From assembly GCA_934167465.1 (NCBI GenBank), contig CAKPKR010000002.1:189130-253129 (forward strand): a stretch of 64,000 nt of DNA, read 5' to 3'. The notes under the pieces were generated by a model. That model worked only from the letters and a program-made list of their open reading frames with translations. It was not told where the DNA came from and did not search any database. Below, one piece after another: positions 14,295-23,720 of the stretch (positions are counted from its first letter, which is position 1; every line of letters starts with the position of its first letter). This stretch comes from an uncultured Bacilli bacterium (lineage in GTDB: Bacteria > Bacillota_I > Bacilli_A > RF39 > UBA660). Made by a program: the position numbers and the translations under genes.

Positions 14295-17171
14295 CTATCT
14301 TGAAGCACATTTGTAAAAATCATTTTTACTTGTGTTTTTATAGCAATCCCCACTTGCTAATCCATATGCTGTATTATGAACGAAATAACTAACGCAAGCG
14401 GCAGAATTATTAATTTTACAATCTAATTTAAAGTCATTATATCCTTCTTTTTGTTTGTCATTATAATCTCTTATTCTTTGAATTGTCACTCTATTTAATA
14501 CAAATGTATATAATGGCTCTTTCTTTTGATAAATTGATGTTCCAGAAATCTCTCTATTATTTCTAATTTTCTTTGAAACAAGTGTTACACCATTCCAGTT
14601 TGAACCTGGATATCTACCTTTTATTGTATTATTGAACATTCCAATTTTAAGATTTTTTTGAGTAACTGTTGCATCTGCATTCATACTTGGGAATGGATTT
14701 TCCAATCTAATTGTACGATATATTATTCTTTTTCCATTTTTGTATGGACAAACTAATTGTTCACAGGCTTTTATTGCATCAGCTCTACTTATTCCTTGAT
14801 TAATCTTAACTGCAACACAATCTCTTAATCTGTCATTCATTGTCGGATCATCAACATTATTTGTATTAGGGCACTCAATGTCATCAGCTCCTGGGCAAAA
14901 TTGTTGAATACAACTAGCCCTTGTTCCACCTGAGTTAATGCAAGATCCTATTGAAATATTATCCATTGGTGCATCACAATATAAATCACCACCACATTCT
15001 TCTGGAATTTCAATAGAAGAATTATTACAATATTGAACTTTAGCGTCTTCGCAAGTTGTGTTACTATCTTTGATATAACATGTTAAATCTTTTCCAGCAT
15101 TTTCTGTTCCTTCTGGACATATACATGTATCTGGTGTTCTGGTCTTTGTAAATTGTACTGGACACGCATAAGTTGTACCATTTCCTAATTCATCTGATCC
15201 AAATCCAGCCATACCAAACTTAATATTTGAAATTGTTAACCAATATTCTTTTCCTATTTCATTTTTATATGATGTTGGTATAACTGTATTATCAAATGAT
15301 ATATAATTCGATAATCCTGAATTATTCTTTTTATATTTTAATTTATCTTTATCTAAGTATTTATAATCTGTTTCTAGCATATATGTATCAGATTTATAAA
15401 TACTAAATTCACGGGTTTTTATTGTATTAACTATATTAGTTAACTCCCCTACATTCTTATTTTCTTGTTTTTTCAATTCTTCGAATTTAAGTCCTGCAGT
15501 TTTATAACTATCATCTATTAACCCTTTATTTCCAGACATTTCACCTTCAGTACTTGTAGAATTTTTTTCTGGATAAATATTACCTACATCATATTCTTCA
15601 TCTTTATAATTAAATGAGGCAGATGATGAGAAATCATATAAATCTGAACTTGCATTATATTCAGCACATTCTTTATATGTTAATAATATTTGACGCGCTA
15701 ACTCAAAATTATATGTATAATTAGTACAATTTTCAATTCCTTCTTCAATTGCATCGACAATTGCTTTTTTAGCATCATAAACTTTCTTAGCAGCAGCTTC
15801 AGCATCTAATAAAGCTTTGTAAGCTGGTATAACACATTTTTGGCTATCATTTGGACCGCATGGATATTCTTTTTCACCAGTATAATCATTAACCGCCTTC
15901 ATAGCTGCACTATATTTTTTTGCAGCTTCATTCATCAATTCTTTAGCCCTTGAATATTTATAATCATAACTACTTGCCCACGAAGCATTATCATAAGCAC
16001 TCGTACACCAAGCCTCATAAGTTTTCTTATTTGGTGCCTCAGTTACAGAAGTAGTTATTTTTTCTCTCATTTTTTCTAAAGTTCCAACAACAGATTTTCT
16101 TTGATATGTTGAGTTTTTATAACGTTTTTTTAAATAATTATATAATGTACTATATTCTTCAATTGGATCTTTTTTACAAGAATATGGCATATTCTCGTCT
16201 GGTAAAATACCAATTTTACAAGTTAATTTCCCTTCAAATTTAAGTGGGTATGCATTCTTATAAAATTTACTACTGCTATTTGATTCAGAAGTTGGCCATA
16301 TCATATAAGAACCAATTTGAAGAGTTTCTCCAAATGCACCAGGCATTGTAGCCGCTCCTGACTCTTCACAATAAACACGGCAATATGCATTACCAGCTAA
16401 TGCTCTTTCTTCACCATACTCAACGTGAACATCTGCCCTAGTACCACCAGTTGCTGTATAACTAAAACCTTCTACATTAACTCCACCTTTTTTAGGTATA
16501 CAACTCATACCTGGATTTGTTTTTACCATTGTCCCTAAAGGGCAGACAGCAGTTTCTTCTTGAGTTTCTTTGCATCCTTCCAATGTAGTTATCAAATCTT
16601 GTCCTGCACGAGTAGTATTTCTCCAAATCAAGAAATTTCCAGAACTTCCTCTAATTATTCCAGCTAGTTCATAAGCATATGCTAATCTCTCAGCATCAGT
16701 ATAACGTCTTCTAGTTTCTTCGTCTTTTAAAGTATAGTCATTTTTCAATAATTCAGCAATTTTTTCAATATTTATCCCTTCCCATACAACTAATTGCGAA
16801 ATTGCCCATTTTATTTGTGAACTACCTTTATAGTTACCATCATTTCGATAAAATGCAAAACCATTAATATGATTAGGATTAGTAGCAACACCAGCATATT
16901 CATATTTATCACCACTACGAGCCGCAAACCCCGGACTAATACACATTGATTTGTATCCATCCAACGTCATAGCAAAATAAGTAGTGTTAGCATGTCCAGA
17001 AAAAATATGGGAAAATCTTGTGCCTAAATTAGCTGAGGCAACCGTATCTAGTTTAAGAACTGCTTTTGAATCTTCAAGAGAACAAGCATCGATACTTCTT
17101 GCATTAATATAATTAGGAAAAGCTATTAAAAATGACATTGCTGTAATCATAAATAATATTTTCTTTTTCAT
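14295..17171 (-). CDS. 958-aa Cys-rich secreted protein with possible thioester domain
   Basis: Large exported protein of the Tad-like operon. Signal peptide at 1-25 (MKKKILFMITAMSFLIAFP..). Near the N-terminus Cys77 (SMCISPG) and Gln126 (SQLVVW) are placed like the Cys and Gln of thioester domains (TQXA-type), which form an internal thioester that bonds covalently to host proteins. A helical middle part (about 330-520, Lys/Glu/Ala-rich) follows, then Cys-rich stretches around 690-830 (CPEGTENAGKDLTC, CGGDLYCDAP, CIQQFCPGADDIECP) resembling EGF-like or other disulfide-stabilised modules. No LPXTG or C-terminal helix is visible, so anchoring would be through the pilus machinery or the next protein. 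The adhesin role is inference. Confidence 0.6.
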   Translation of the reverse strand: MKKKILFMITAMSFLIAFPNYINARSIDACSLEDSKAVLKLDTVASANLGTRFSHIFSGHANTTYFAMTLDGYKSMCISPGFAARSGDKYEYAGVATNPNHINGFAFYRNDGNYKGSSQIKWAISQLVVWEGINIEKIAELLKNDYTLKDEETRRRYTDAERLAYAYELAGIIRGSSGNFLIWRNTTRAGQDLITTLEGCKETQEETAVCPLGTMVKTNPGMSCIPKKGGVNVEGFSYTATGGTRADVHVEYGEERALAGNAYCRVYCEESGAATMPGAFGETLQIGSYMIWPTSESNSSSKFYKNAYPLKFEGKLTCKIGILPDENMPYSCKKDPIEEYSTLYNYLKKRYKNSTYQRKSVVGTLEKMREKITTSVTEAPNKKTYEAWCTSAYDNASWASSYDYKYSRAKELMNEAAKKYSAAMKAVNDYTGEKEYPCGPNDSQKCVIPAYKALLDAEAAAKKVYDAKKAIVDAIEEGIENCTNYTYNFELARQILLTYKECAEYNASSDLYDFSSSASFNYKDEEYDVGNIYPEKNSTSTEGEMSGNKGLIDDSYKTAGLKFEELKKQENKNVGELTNIVNTIKTREFSIYKSDTYMLETDYKYLDKDKLKYKKNNSGLSNYISFDNTVIPTSYKNEIGKEYWLTISNIKFGMAGFGSDELGNGTTYACPVQFTKTRTPDTCICPEGTENAGKDLTCYIKDSNTTCEDAKVQYCNNSSIEIPEECGGDLYCDAPMDNISIGSCINSGGTRASCIQQFCPGADDIECPNTNNVDDPTMNDRLRDCVAVKINQGISRADAIKACEQLVCPYKNGKRIIYRTIRLENPFPSMNADATVTQKNLKIGMFNNTIKGRYPGSNWNGVTLVSKKIRNNREISGTSIYQKKEPLYTFVLNRVTIQRIRDYNDKQKEGYNDFKLDCKINNSAACVSYFVHNTAYGLASGDCYKNTSKNDFYKCASR

Positions 17172-17182
17172 ACTTCACCTTC

Positions 17183-17830
17183 CTAAAATAAATCATGTTT
17201 TTTATTATATAAATATATACCTGAACAACATACTATTATTATTCCTGACAATATAAACATATAATAATCTGAATAAAATTCTATAATTTTTTCAATCAAA
17301 GTTTTTTCTTCTTCTTTTTTTATATCTTCTTTTTTATTTAAACTTTTTTTATATTCTATTATTTTATTTTTCCATTCATCATAACTTACTGTTACGTTTA
17401 ACCATTTACTACATAACTTATAATCTTCAATTCCTTCACAAACAGCATCTTTATAATATTTATTATAAGCAGGTATATTCACATAATGAGAGTAAAATAC
17501 AATCGAACCACAAGCTATCTCATTTTTTAATATATCAAATCTGTAGCTAGTATTTTTAGAAACATTTTCTATCAAAATTTCACTCGAACTAGAACTAGGA
17601 TAATATTCTTTTTTATTAGTAACATCTAATACAATAAAGTCTGTAGGAATATTTGAGATTTTAATATTGAAATTAACATCATCATTACTTTCTGTATATT
17701 CGTAATTAACAGAAATATTTTTTGCCATTTCCTGATATTCAACTTTAGTAGAATTATCACATAAATAAGCCTTACTTGGAGGAACAAAAATGAAAAAACT
17801 AACCACAAAAATTAAAAATTTATTTTTCAT
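17183..17830 (-). CDS. Exported protein with C-terminal membrane anchor
   Basis: 215-aa protein: signal peptide (MKNKFLIFVVSFFIFVPPSKA), an extracellular domain with six Cys, a Lys/Glu-rich coiled stretch (residues 155-180) and a C-terminal helix (YYMFILSGIIIVCCSGIYLY) with a short basic tail. It is the first gene of the Tad-like operon, 11 bp upstream of the 958-aa protein, and may anchor or chaperone it. No family recognised. A clear promoter lies 30 bp upstream of the ATG. Confidence 0.65.
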   Translation of the reverse strand: MKNKFLIFVVSFFIFVPPSKAYLCDNSTKVEYQEMAKNISVNYEYTESNDDVNFNIKISNIPTDFIVLDVTNKKEYYPSSSSSEILIENVSKNTSYRFDILKNEIACGSIVFYSHYVNIPAYNKYYKDAVCEGIEDYKLCSKWLNVTVSYDEWKNKIIEYKKSLNKKEDIKKEEEKTLIEKIIEFYSDYYMFILSGIIIVCCSGIYLYNKKHDLF

Positions 17831-17859
17831 CGTATCATCCTTCCTACACTCTTATAGAC

Positions 17860-17887
17860 ATTATAACATATTTTTATTTATAAACAA
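17860..17887 (-). promoter_or_regulatory. Promoter of the Tad-like operon
   Basis: Minus strand TTGTTT (17882-17887), 16-bp spacer, TATAAT (17860-17865), ATG 30 bp on. Two copies of AGTGTAAAA lie upstream (17905-17930) and could bind a regulator. Confidence 0.6.
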
Positions 17888-17981
17888 ATAAATTTTATAA
17901 GTTTAGTGTAAAAATAAGTGTAAAATCATATTGACATATTTAGTATGTCCCGGATAAAGAAAAAAATTGGTATAACCAATT

Positions 17982-19568
17982 TTATTTTATAGTATATGAA
18001 TAAATTTTATTTCTAATATTAAATTCAAGAACAATATTTTCAGATTCTTTTATTTTATTAGATACTTCTATAAAATATGTGTTATCTATAGAAGTTTTTT
18101 TAGGTTTAACTTCTTTTAACTCAGTTAATGAAGTTTTCATTGTACCATTTTCTTTATACTTAATAACTGCATAATTATTAATAAATTTATACATACTTTT
18201 ATTCTTAATAATTGGTAATGTTTCATCATAACTAAATGTACCAACAATTTTTAAAAGTGTCTTATTGTAATTATCCGTAGCTGATACATTTACATATTCA
18301 GCTGATGCATAACAATCAGTACTAGTGCAATAATTATAATCAATTTTAAAACTATCGCCAAATTCATAACTATCTATTTTTAATTTTGTATTTTTAAATA
18401 TACTATTTTTAAATACTAATTCATTACCTAAAGAAGATGATGATTCTTCTTTTTTATTATTTAAATTAATTGGTGAAACGTTAATTTTAACATCATCATT
18501 AGTAAAATCTGTATATTTAAGAATCATTTTATTACTAATATCATTTTCCTTAACTTTGAAAACCAAAATATAATTATCAAATTTATCATTAGATATATTA
18601 TTATTTATATATGTTTCTCCTAAATCTTTTAAATAATCTTTATATTCTATAGTGTGATAATATAAATTTTTGTTAGCATATAATATAAATCTTCCTGTAT
18701 TTAATCCTATTTTTTTAGAATAAATTCTTTTAACGTTTATTCTAACAACTACTAATTCATATCCATCATCTATAGTTTTAGTTCTATTTAAATATTTTGT
18801 TCGATAACTATCATTTGTTCCTAAAATAAATCTCACAGTTTTAAATGATTCACTTTTACTATAAGTTTTACTATAAACATCAGTATTAAAATAAATAACA
18901 ATTGCCATAACAGATACAGTTATTCCTATCAAAATATTAATAAATAATCTATTTTCAACATATATGTATTTAGCATATCTTAATTTTTTCTTTATTCTTC
19001 TTAATAATTTATCAGTATCAAGATCAACGTTTACTTCAAATTCCTCATTGTCAGTTTCTGCGATTTCTAAATGTTCTAGATCTTGTTCGAAATTAAAGTT
19101 TTTGATATTAAATCCGGTTGCTCTAACTATTGTTATTATAATTGTTGTTATTTGAAATAATAAAGTTACTAAAGTAAAGTCTTGTAATAATTTTAAAGTT
19201 TTAACATCTAATAAACCATATTGTAATTTTTGAATAATATAAAACGCAATTATATATACAATTGTAGAAAATATATATACCGCAATATTATAAATATAAA
19301 ACTTGATTGGTTTCTTTTTAAATGCTAAAAGACCCATTATTATTAAAGTTAATAAAATAATAAATACTACAAGAATAATAAAGATTGGTCCAAATAATTC
19401 ATCTAAAACGGTATCACCTATTTTTATTTGTGATGATCCTATATATTCATTTAAAAATCTTAATATAGAATTTGTTCTATAAAACAGGTAAACCATCATT
19501 GCTGATAATATAACATGAATTAATTTAAAATTTTTAATTAATATCGCATACGGTTTTCTAAGTATCAT
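17982..19568 (-). CDS. Large multi-pass membrane protein with extracellular domain
   Basis: 528-aa protein, not recognised. Hydrophobic helices near residues 14-32, 56-84, 92-113 and 130-150, an acidic cytoplasmic stretch (EQDLEHLEIAETDNEEFEVNVDLDTD) followed by basic residues, then a fifth helix (ILIGITVSVMAIVIYF) and about 300 residues outside. The external part is rich in Lys, Asn and Tyr with a Ser-rich linker. It lies upstream of the Tad-like operon on the same strand, but a promoter sits between, so it is a separate unit. An envelope or pilus-associated role is only suggested by position. Confidence 0.6.
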   Translation of the reverse strand: MILRKPYAILIKNFKLIHVILSAMMVYLFYRTNSILRFLNEYIGSSQIKIGDTVLDELFGPIFIILVVFIILLTLIIMGLLAFKKKPIKFYIYNIAVYIFSTIVYIIAFYIIQKLQYGLLDVKTLKLLQDFTLVTLLFQITTIIITIVRATGFNIKNFNFEQDLEHLEIAETDNEEFEVNVDLDTDKLLRRIKKKLRYAKYIYVENRLFINILIGITVSVMAIVIYFNTDVYSKTYSKSESFKTVRFILGTNDSYRTKYLNRTKTIDDGYELVVVRINVKRIYSKKIGLNTGRFILYANKNLYYHTIEYKDYLKDLGETYINNNISNDKFDNYILVFKVKENDISNKMILKYTDFTNDDVKINVSPINLNNKKEESSSSLGNELVFKNSIFKNTKLKIDSYEFGDSFKIDYNYCTSTDCYASAEYVNVSATDNYNKTLLKIVGTFSYDETLPIIKNKSMYKFINNYAVIKYKENGTMKTSLTELKEVKPKKTSIDNTYFIEVSNKIKESENIVLEFNIRNKIYSYTIK

Positions 19569-19646
19569 ATTATCCCTCTTATTCTATATATAGTATACCT
19601 TAAATAATGTAAAAAAAAAAGAAATTTTATCTTTTTTTATTTCATT

Positions 19647-19964
19647 TTACACAATATTTAAATCAATTAATTTTTGATTTAAAGTATTATATTTTTTAGT
19701 TATTTTTTGTTGTTCAGATTTTTCTAATTTATACCATCCATTTTTAAACATTAATTCATAAGTATTTCTTTGTAATTTACTTATTTCTTGAAATGTAGAA
19801 AAATATTTATTATATAAATTTTCATTACTAGCTTCTGTCATACTAGTTGCATAATTTTTAGCCATTTCTTTTAAATAAGTTAATAACGTATTAATATAAT
19901 CTCTATCATTTAATTCTAATCCTTTTGTCACTTCTTTTTCTTGATTACAAATTTCATTATTCAT
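19647..19964 (-). CDS. CotF-like spore coat protein
   Basis: 105-aa helical protein: LNDRDYINTLLTYLKEMAKNYATSMTEASNENLYNKYFSTFQEISKLQRNTYELMFKNGWYKLE. This is the CotF family pattern (ferritin-like four-helix, ending in a NGWY(K/P)LE motif). CotF-like proteins are part of the spore coat in Bacillus. The AGGTGT-preceded ATG overlaps the stop of the upstream 70-aa gene by 8 bp, so the two are coupled and may be two halves of one coat unit. Confidence 0.8.
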   Translation of the reverse strand: MNNEICNQEKEVTKGLELNDRDYINTLLTYLKEMAKNYATSMTEASNENLYNKYFSTFQEISKLQRNTYELMFKNGWYKLEKSEQQKITKKYNTLNQKLIDLNIV

Positions 19965-20169
19965 AGTTACACCTCAATATTTCTAATACTTGATTCATAT
20001 TATTTTTAAATAATTCTGAACCTTCTTGTAATATATTTTTGATTTCTTCATCTTTTGCTTCGTTAATGTTATTGCTAACATTCTTATAAGCATTATAATT
20101 CCATTCAAACATATCTGATAAATAATCTAAATCTTTACTACTTAATATATTTGGTACTTTATTATACAT
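19957..20169 (-). CDS. Small CotF-like spore coat protein
   Basis: 70-aa helical protein (LSSKDLDYLSDMFEWNYNAYKNVSNNINEAKDEEIKNILQEGSELFKNNMNQVLEIL), matching the small partner commonly found next to CotF-type coat proteins. AAGGAGGAATATT precedes the ATG. It is translationally coupled to the 105-aa gene downstream. Confidence 0.7.
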   Translation of the reverse strand: MYNKVPNILSSKDLDYLSDMFEWNYNAYKNVSNNINEAKDEEIKNILQEGSELFKNNMNQVLEILRCNYE

Positions 20170-20227
20170 AATATTCCTCCTTCAAAAATTATTATTAACA
20201 AAAATAATATTTATATTCTTTTAAAAT

Positions 20228-20265
20228 AAAAATGCACGTTAATTTAAAAATTTTGTGCATTTTTA
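20228..20265 (-). terminator. Terminator of the superoxide dismutase gene
   Basis: Minus strand AAATGCAC...GTGCATTTTTATTTT; the upstream arm lies inside the end of the sod gene. Confidence 0.55.
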
Positions 20266-20855
20266 TTATATATTTCGTTAGCATAACTAAAATCAGCTAT
20301 TTCTTTAAAATTGTCAATATATTTTGATTTATCGTTTTCATAGTTTATATAATAAGCATGTTCCCATAAATCAATATTAAATAATGGTATATATCCATAT
20401 AATAATGGACTATCTTGATTAAAAAAATTAATTATTTCTAATTCATTATTACTCATAACAAGAAAAGTATAACCTGATCCTTTTAGTTTTAATGCATTTT
20501 CTTTAATTTTTTCCCAAAATTCATCATAACTACCAAATTGTTTATCAATTTGTTCTTTTAATTTACCACTTGGTAAGGTATTGTTTTTATTCATACTTTT
20601 CCAATATATATTATGGTTTAAAACCCCACCTAAATTAAATAAAATATTTTCTCTATTATCTATTGAAAACTCTTCTATATGATATATTAATTCATTTAAA
20701 TTATATTTATAGTCATAATTATTTTTTTTCAATAAATTATTTAAGTTATTTAAATATGCTTGTTCATGTTTATGATAGTGTAATCCCATTGTATGTGTAT
20801 CAATAAAAGGCTCTAAATCTTGATACAAATATGATAATGATGGTAATTGATACAT
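20244..20855 (-). CDS. Iron/manganese superoxide dismutase family protein
   Basis: 203-aa enzyme converting superoxide to peroxide and oxygen. Ligand regions visible: GLHYHKHEQAYLNNLN (first His), LNHNIYW (second His) and the diagnostic DLWEHAYYINYENDK (Asp and His). GGVLNHNIYWKSM replaces the usual GGHxNH. In Bacillus, SodA contributes to coat cross-linking, which fits the adjacent CotF-like genes, but that link is inference. CAGGAGGGATATT precedes the ATG. Metal preference is not evident. Confidence 0.85.
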   Translation of the reverse strand: MYQLPSLSYLYQDLEPFIDTHTMGLHYHKHEQAYLNNLNNLLKKNNYDYKYNLNELIYHIEEFSIDNRENILFNLGGVLNHNIYWKSMNKNNTLPSGKLKEQIDKQFGSYDEFWEKIKENALKLKGSGYTFLVMSNNELEIINFFNQDSPLLYGYIPLFNIDLWEHAYYINYENDKSKYIDNFKEIADFSYANEIYNKNAQNF

Positions 20856-20926
20856 AATATCCCTCCTGTTAATCTTATGTATTAATTATTTGTTTTATTT
20901 CAATATACATTCTATTATTCGGTTCA

Positions 20927-20955
20927 TTGACACAATAAATATTTAATAGTATAAT
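20927..20955 (+). promoter_or_regulatory. Consensus promoter of the zinc-ribbon protein gene
   Basis: TTGACA (20927-20932), 17-bp spacer, TATAAT (20950-20955); GGGAGG and the ATG at 20981 follow directly. A perfect housekeeping promoter. Confidence 0.85.
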
Positions 20956-20980
20956 ACTACCAATCGGGAGGTTGTTAACA

Positions 20981-21469
20981 ATGAAAAAAATAAAAACGTC
21001 ACTTGCTTGTCAAAATTGCGGTTCTACTAATATTCAATCTTCATCACAAATATATGATAAAAAAATAGAAAAAATAGAATATTATGATGATGTACCTGCT
21101 ACAAAAATTACAAAAAAGAAATTATATAATTGTAAATGTAATGTTTGTGGGCATACTTATACTGTTGATTATGGTACTTCAGAATTCATATTATTCGAAT
21201 CACCTCAACGAGAAAATTGCTCTGACGATGTAAAATTAATAGCATTTTATGAAACAGAGTTTGGTATTAACTACAAAATTTGTTCAATAATTTCTTCTGG
21301 CTATGACAAAAATATAAAAACAAGAGAAAAAATATATTTAATGTTAATTGAAGGTGAAGAATACCCTGTTTTATTATCAAAACAAACAGTAGATGAAATG
21401 ATTGAAGATAATGATAATGGTAAGGCACGTACATTAATTTTCAATACTTTGATGAGTAGAAATCGATAA
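20981..21469 (+). CDS. Zinc-ribbon protein of unknown function
   Basis: 162-aa protein. The N-terminal treble of cysteines (CQNCGSTN near 10 and CKCNVCGHTY near 50) forms a zinc ribbon similar to those of transcription or RNA-binding factors. The C-terminal half (IYLMLIEGEEYPVLLSKQTVDEMIEDNDNGKARTLIFNTLMSRN) is mixed alpha/beta and not recognised. GGGAGG 9 nt upstream sets the ATG. It is a monocistronic unit between a consensus promoter and a bidirectional terminator. Confidence 0.7.
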   Translation: MKKIKTSLACQNCGSTNIQSSSQIYDKKIEKIEYYDDVPATKITKKKLYNCKCNVCGHTYTVDYGTSEFILFESPQRENCSDDVKLIAFYETEFGINYKICSIISSGYDKNIKTREKIYLMLIEGEEYPVLLSKQTVDEMIEDNDNGKARTLIFNTLMSRNR

Positions 21470-21477
21470 TATTTAAA

Positions 21478-21510
21478 AAGAACAATATTTTAATCATTGT
21501 TCTTTTTTAT
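21478..21510. terminator. Bidirectional terminator
   Basis: AAAAGAACAATATTTTAATCATTGTTCTTTTTT between the zinc-ribbon gene and the convergent DUF488-like gene. Confidence 0.7.
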
Positions 21511-21960
21511 TAATATTTTATTTTTTTCTATTGTATCTTCTAAATAATTTCTTATACATTCTGGTCTACTTATTTCTTCTATTTCATAATTAATTGATTT
21601 TATTTCTGGAATTTTTATACCTAACATTATTTCAAACCAAGCAGCAACAATATGTCTATGACAAAATTCTGTATTAGTTTCATAACAAAGTAATATTGAA
21701 TTATCAAGAATTCTATATACTTCTTCTGGATGTAATTTTGATAATACTTGTTTCCAATATTCTTCTACATAGTACTTATTATTTTCTTCCTCTGAAATTT
21801 TCCCAATATTATCATGCCATATTTTCCAAAATAATAATTTAGGCGCTAAAGCAGAATAACATTTTCCATTATAATTAACACTCTTACCACGATCACCTGA
21901 TATAGAATAAGTTTCATATTTACTGAAATTACAAGTTTTATAACTACTCGTGTAAATCAT
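21490..21960 (-). CDS. DUF488-like protein
   Basis: 156-aa protein starting MIYTSSYKTCNF and carrying LLCYETNTEFCHRHIVAAWFE, the LLC-E...CHR pattern that defines DUF488-type proteins. Their biochemical role is unknown; many sit in defence or mobile regions. GGAGTCTAAA precedes the ATG at 21960, so the 9-residue upstream extension is not used. It marks the outer edge of the accessory island. Confidence 0.7.
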   Translation of the reverse strand: MIYTSSYKTCNFSKYETYSISGDRGKSVNYNGKCYSALAPKLLFWKIWHDNIGKISEEENNKYYVEEYWKQVLSKLHPEEVYRILDNSILLCYETNTEFCHRHIVAAWFEIMLGIKIPEIKSINYEIEEISRPECIRNYLEDTIEKNKILIKKNND

Positions 21961-22082
21961 TTTAGACTCCTTTTCTCTCAAAAACAATTTATATAAAAAT
22001 CAATCTCTAATATTATTTTAACAAAAACTTCTAAATTTTTAACAAAAATTTCATCTGTTCACTTATTTTATAAATTTACTTA

Positions 22083-22157
22083 TTATATAATTTTAATCAA
22101 TGATTCTGTATGATAAAAACCTCTTATTTTTGTTAAATACTTTTCTCTTATTAGCAT
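22083..22157 (-). pseudogene. Remnant of an AAA_14-type ATPase gene (N-terminus only)
   Basis: 24 codons reading MLIREKYLTKIRGFYHTESL then IKII, closely resembling the first 25 residues of DUF4143/AAA_14 family ATPases (IKR..YL..I..FYD..LIKVITG.RR.GKS). The frame stops before the Walker A motif and nothing of the rest is nearby. It is the only coding trace in the 410 bp between the DUF488-like and AlbA_2 genes; the rest is AT-rich filler, a hairpin and repeat module A. Confidence 0.45.
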
Positions 22158-22198
22158 TTTCTTTCATCTCTATTTCATTATACTATTCATGAAAAGTA

Positions 22199-22226
22199 AA
22201 GTTATTCCAGTATAGTGGAATAACTT
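22199..22226. terminator. Inverted repeat, probable terminator
   Basis: AAGTTATTCCA-6 nt-TGGAATAACTT, perfect 11-bp arms, in non-coding island DNA. No long T run follows, so it may instead be a protein-binding site. Confidence 0.4.
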
Positions 22227-22269
22227 TCAAAAATCAATTTAATATTTAAGCCACATTAAATTTTTACTA

Positions 22270-22339
22270 AAAAAACGAACTTATAAAAGTTCGAATAAAT
22301 ATCAATCTGGTGTTGACGACGTAGAGGTCTACAACTTTG
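22270..22339 (-). repeat. CACCA-hairpin module A, with 13-bp match to the ssrA 3' end
   Basis: Minus strand: GTTGTAGACCTCTACGTCG..ACACCAGATTGATA, then TTTATTCGAAC-8 nt-GTTCG-TTTTTTT. CACCAGATTGATA (22300-22312) repeats exactly at the ssrA 3' end (31001-31013). The hairpin plus T run is a good intrinsic terminator. Modules B (23.8 kb) and C (25.0 kb) share the CACCA, spacing and hairpin but not the GATTGATA. It may be the displaced original ssrA downstream region, i.e. the far end of an island. Confidence 0.55.
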
Positions 22340-22371
22340 TTGACGAATCTAATATATAAATCAATCTAATA

Positions 22372-23670
22372 TTATTTTAGCACATATATAATATTTTTTC
22401 CACTTCCAATCATAACAATTAATTTATTTTCGCACATATTATTTAATATATTTTTAGCTCTCGTCGATGAAATATCTAATAATTGTTCAACTATATTTCT
22501 ATTTATCTTATTATTTTTCTTTAAATATTCTACTATTTTTTCTTCTTGCGTTAAATTAGAAGGTAATATTTTTTCATTATTTTCAACATAGTTAACATTA
22601 TATAATGTTACATTAAATGCATTATCTGTATCTACAAATATAGGTTTTTTATTATAATTATCGTATGATTGAATTATTCTGCCAATTCCAGTCCCAAAAC
22701 TTTCAACATATTTTAATCTATAAAATATATTTGCCAAGTTAGGATTTCTGCTTTCGGATATTCCTAAATATAAATCATTTAAGCTTAACCCTTTAACAAT
22801 ACAACCCAATGAAGTTATTTCAAAATGATCATCATAAAGTGAAATAAGAATACTTCCTTTGTAATTATAGTCTCTATGAATAATTGCATTTAATAATGAT
22901 TCTCTTATCGCATATTCAGGGTAATCCTTTGTATCAATTCTTTCTAACCCGACAATTCTTCCTTTAGTTTTATTAAATAAGTCTAAATATTCAAATACTT
23001 CATTTACTTGTTTTAAAACTGATCCAGTAAATTCTTTTCTATCTTTAAATTCTAACTTATTTGTTCCATTATAAATCGCACATTTTATTGAATAAGGACA
23101 TTCATCAGATAATAATAATCCTAAATTTGTATATTGATTATTTAAATTAATAATATTTAAACTCTTATATTTATTATTATCTAACGAGATATTATGTTTA
23201 TTGAAAATTGATTTAAGTGTTTCAAAATTTAGATTTTGATTTTGAGAAACAAGTGTTTCAAATGAATCGCCTTGATTTTCAATAAGCATTTTCTTTATAA
23301 CTTCTTCACTTGCGGGAGCACTCGTATTTCCATATCTTAAATACACACCAGAAGTCTTTATACCTTTATCAGTTAAATAATATGGTTTGTTAGGTGCTTC
23401 CATTACATTGATTTCTATAATATCTTTATCATCTATATTTATTAAATTAACTGATGTATATAATGTTAAATCACTTTTAATTCCTTCTCGTATCATTCCT
23501 GAAAGAGATTCTAAATCTCCTTTTGCATTATTTAGACCAATAACATTTCCGCCATCATCAATACCAATGTATATTTTTCCACCCTTAGTATTTGCAAATG
23601 CAATTATTTCTTTTTTTATATCTTTTGTTAACTCAATTTTCAATTCTGTATATTCATCTTCTATGTACAT
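22372..23670 (-). CDS. AlbA_2/Schlafen-type ATP-binding transcription regulator-like protein
   Basis: 432-aa protein: N-terminal AlbA_2 (divergent AAA_4) domain, IKKEIIAFANTKGGKIYIGIDDGGNVIGL near residues 15-50, a central domain, then an HATPase_c_4-like part (ESLLNAIIHRDYNYKGSILISLYDDHFEITSLG near 265) and a C-terminal winged helix (TQEEKIVEYLKKNNKINRNIVEQLLDISSTRAKNIL). Such proteins are frequent in mobile and defence regions, often autoregulated. Just upstream lie three 11-bp direct repeats that could be its operator. Function beyond DNA and nucleotide binding is unknown. Confidence 0.8.
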   Translation of the reverse strand: MYIEDEYTELKIELTKDIKKEIIAFANTKGGKIYIGIDDGGNVIGLNNAKGDLESLSGMIREGIKSDLTLYTSVNLINIDDKDIIEINVMEAPNKPYYLTDKGIKTSGVYLRYGNTSAPASEEVIKKMLIENQGDSFETLVSQNQNLNFETLKSIFNKHNISLDNNKYKSLNIINLNNQYTNLGLLLSDECPYSIKCAIYNGTNKLEFKDRKEFTGSVLKQVNEVFEYLDLFNKTKGRIVGLERIDTKDYPEYAIRESLLNAIIHRDYNYKGSILISLYDDHFEITSLGCIVKGLSLNDLYLGISESRNPNLANIFYRLKYVESFGTGIGRIIQSYDNYNKKPIFVDTDNAFNVTLYNVNYVENNEKILPSNLTQEEKIVEYLKKNNKINRNIVEQLLDISSTRAKNILNNMCENKLIVMIGSGKNIIYVLK

Positions 23671-23720
23671 ATTATCACCTCAATTATAGTATATACAGTT
23701 TTAAAAATAATATCAATATA

